A DNA stretch of 17,117 nt, taken from assembly GCA_946478755.1 (NCBI GenBank), contig CAMLDJ010000103.1, forward strand, positions 1 to 17,117, in the 5' to 3' direction. Source of the DNA: an uncultured Pedobacter sp. (lineage in GTDB: Bacteria > Bacteroidota > Bacteroidia > Sphingobacteriales > Sphingobacteriaceae). A program made the translations under genes and the position numbers. Numbering within the stretch: position 1 is the stretch's first letter; each line of letters starts with the position of its first letter. The notes below the pieces were generated by a model. That model did not search any database. It was not told the origin of the DNA and was given only the letters and a program-made list of their open reading frames with translations. Positions 16,085 to 17,117 of the stretch are shown piece after piece.

Positions 16085-16216
16085 AATAGTATAAGCGGTT
16101 GTATCTTAAATAAAGATTTGTAATCCTGTCCAAAGGACTCCTACGGAGAGGGTAATTTATTTTATAAAAATCAAAATAGATGAGAGACGTTTTTTGCAGT
16201 GATAGGCTGCGAAGAA
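16085..16216. other. Post-operon non-coding stretch with two small tandem hairpins
   Basis: Downstream of the GH32 stop codon no gene is visible. Two short stems lie back to back: GTCC/GGAC (16128-16131 with 16135-16138) and CTCC/GGAG (16138-16141 with 16145-16148), followed by AT-rich sequence (TAATTTATTTTATAAAAATC). They are weak and share a base, so at most one forms at a time. They could contribute to operon termination, but no classical GC-rich stem followed directly by a T run is present. Confidence 0.3.
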
Positions 16217-16313
16217 TCGTCATTGTGAGAAGGCTTTTTCAGCCGACGAAGCAATCTTAAAACGATCGCTACCAGCGTGCGCATTAAGATTGCTTCGTTC
16301 CTCGCAATGACGA
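16217..16313. repeat. REP-like palindromic repeat (CGTCATTG..GAAGCAATCTTAA type)
   Basis: This 97-bp inverted repeat has an outer arm TCGTCATTGTGAG (16217-16229) against CTCGCAATGACGA (16301-16313) with one mismatch, which becomes a G-U pair in RNA. An inner perfect 15-bp arm pairs ACGAAGCAATCTTAA (16246-16260) with 16284-16298. The left arm carries an extra mini-hairpin, GGCT/AGCC (16232-16235 with 16241-16244). From general knowledge, sequences of the form CGTCATTGCGAGGA(A/G)CGAAGCAATCT are dispersed intergenic repeats in many bacterial genomes, Bacteroidota included. It sits between two separate transcription units. Confidence 0.8.
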
Positions 16314-16451
16314 CCTTTCTATAGGATTTGTCTTATGATAAAACTTTAATCACCAAAGCCCTGGCAAATAAATATCCTGTAAGTAGTCATTGAAATATAT
16401 ATCAATGGCGTTTCACCGAAATTATTATTACCTTGTATTTTTAAGTTAATG

Positions 16452-16459
16452 TATATTTG
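16452..16459 (+). promoter_or_regulatory. Putative -7 promoter element upstream of the ECF sigma gene
   Basis: TATATTTG exactly matches the Bacteroidota -7 consensus TAnnTTTG. A TTG at 16433-16435 could be the -33 element, with a slightly short 16-bp spacer. Transcription would begin only a few bases before the ATG at 16468, predicting an almost leaderless mRNA. Confidence 0.5.
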
Positions 16460-16467
16460 TCGGACGA

Positions 16468-17067
16468 ATGATCAACATTAATCACACGGATGAAAAGTCT
16501 TTATTGCTTCAATTGAAAAACGGTGATGAGCGTGCATTTGAAATACTATACAATAACTATAAATTCCGGATCGCCGGAAATTTATTCAAACTTCTCAAAT
16601 CTGACGACCTGGTAAAAGAAATGCTGCAGGAGCTTTTTTTTAAAATATGGGAAGTGCGGGCACAGATTGATCCCGAAAAATCTTTTAAATCTTATCTCTT
16701 CCGTATAGCGGAGAACCTGGTGCATGATTATTTCCGGAAAGTTGCAAAAGACAAACGTTTACTGACTAAAATAGTTGCTTCAAGTTCAGAGCTTTATCTT
16801 CATGTTGAAGAAGATATGCTGAGTAAAGAAGATGCTCAAAAATTGCAGAACGCTATAAACCTGATGCCCCCTCAGCGTAAAATGGTATTTACACTCTGCA
16901 AACTAGAGGGAAAATCTTATAAAGAAGTAGAGGAGATTATGGGCATTAGTGCCAAAACCATCAGTAGCCACATGCTGCAAGCCAATAGGTTTCTTAAAAC
17001 GTATTTTAGAGATTCTCCAACACTTACCATTTCGATAGTTTTAGGCATTTTATTCAAAGGCTTTTGA
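16468..17067 (+). CDS. ECF-type RNA polymerase sigma-70 factor (Bacteroidetes family)
   Basis: This 199-residue sigma factor has region 2 at about 22-92 (ERAFEILYNNY, ELFFKIWEVRAQID, FKSYLFRIAENLVHDYFRK) and region 4 at about 124-178 (AINLMPPQRKMVFTLCKLEGKSYKEVEEIMGISAKTISSHM, seen as adjacent segments) with a typical helix-turn-helix. The tail LTISIVLGILFKGF (186-199) is hydrophobic. Such factors usually work with a FecR-like anti-sigma factor and a SusC carrying an STN domain, encoded just downstream; the window ends 50 bp after this gene, so partners cannot be seen. The SusC at 9699-12779 lacks an STN domain, so this factor probably serves another locus to the right. The next in-frame Met is residue 52, which would remove much of region 2, so the given start is the only sensible one. 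Confidence 0.92.
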   Translation: MININHTDEKSLLLQLKNGDERAFEILYNNYKFRIAGNLFKLLKSDDLVKEMLQELFFKIWEVRAQIDPEKSFKSYLFRIAENLVHDYFRKVAKDKRLLTKIVASSSELYLHVEEDMLSKEDAQKLQNAINLMPPQRKMVFTLCKLEGKSYKEVEEIMGISAKTISSHMLQANRFLKTYFRDSPTLTISIVLGILFKGF

Positions 17068-17095
17068 TCCTGATCGTTATTTTTGGAAATTAATT

Positions 17096-17112
17096 GTTAA
17101 TTTTTTATTAAC
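17096..17112. other. Short AT-rich inverted repeat after the sigma factor gene
   Basis: GTTAAT (17096-17101) and ATTAAC (17107-17112) form a 6-bp stem with a TTTTT loop, 28 bases after the sigma factor stop codon. It is weak and lacks a following T run inside the window, so it is more likely part of the upstream region of the next gene than a terminator. Confidence 0.2.
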
Positions 17113-17117
17113 TGACT

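Noticed and set aside
16468..17067. The ECF sigma factor as regulator of the fructan operon
   Set aside because: The operon's SusC lacks the STN domain used in sigma/anti-sigma relays, and a dedicated hybrid regulator lies at the other end of the operon.

Overview
The window looks like chromosomal DNA of a Bacteroidota bacterium, most plausibly Pedobacter or another Sphingobacteriaceae member. The reasons are the SusC/SusD pair, a hybrid two-component regulator, a Bacteroidetes-type ECF sigma factor, AT-rich leaders without Shine-Dalgarno sequences, and a TAnnTTTG-type promoter element. The genus is inferred, not shown.

Region 1 (1-4309) is AT-rich. It holds four genes, all on the minus strand. 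In transcription order they are a membrane-anchored AraC-type regulator, a secreted protein joining an NTF2/lumazine-binding-like domain to a DJ-1/PfpI domain, a small secreted NTF2-like protein related to that N-terminal domain, and a secreted beta-lactamase-family serine hydrolase. Related sequences flank the block in the same orientation (TTGC(A)CAAACCC...TGTTRGTGGC, at 240-264 and 4222-4242). Each sits in a palindromic non-coding stretch. The last gene stops 4 bp before one copy, and the first gene begins about 38 bp after the other element ends. This resembles a mobile cassette with attC-like ends, but no integrase is present in the window.

Region 2 (4310-16084) is a compact fructan utilisation locus. 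A hybrid two-component regulator with a periplasmic sugar-binding domain (minus strand) diverges from a co-directional five-gene cluster on the plus strand: sugar-porter MFS permease, PfkB-type fructokinase, SusC transporter, SusD lipoprotein and GH32 fructosidase. Gaps of 18-59 bp suggest one operon. The inferred pathway is fructan capture and outer-membrane import by SusD/SusC, release of fructose by the GH32 enzyme, inner-membrane import by the MFS permease, phosphorylation by the kinase, and induction through the regulator's periplasmic domain. The gene set resembles the Bacteroides thetaiotaomicron fructan locus but is smaller: one GH32 and no separate surface glycan-binding protein are visible.

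Region 3 (16085-17117) has a 383-bp non-coding stretch with small hairpins and a large REP-like palindrome, followed by an ECF sigma factor gene with a promoter-like element almost on top of its start codon. It probably opens a different locus that continues past the window. No tRNA, rRNA, CRISPR array, transposase or integrase gene was seen.
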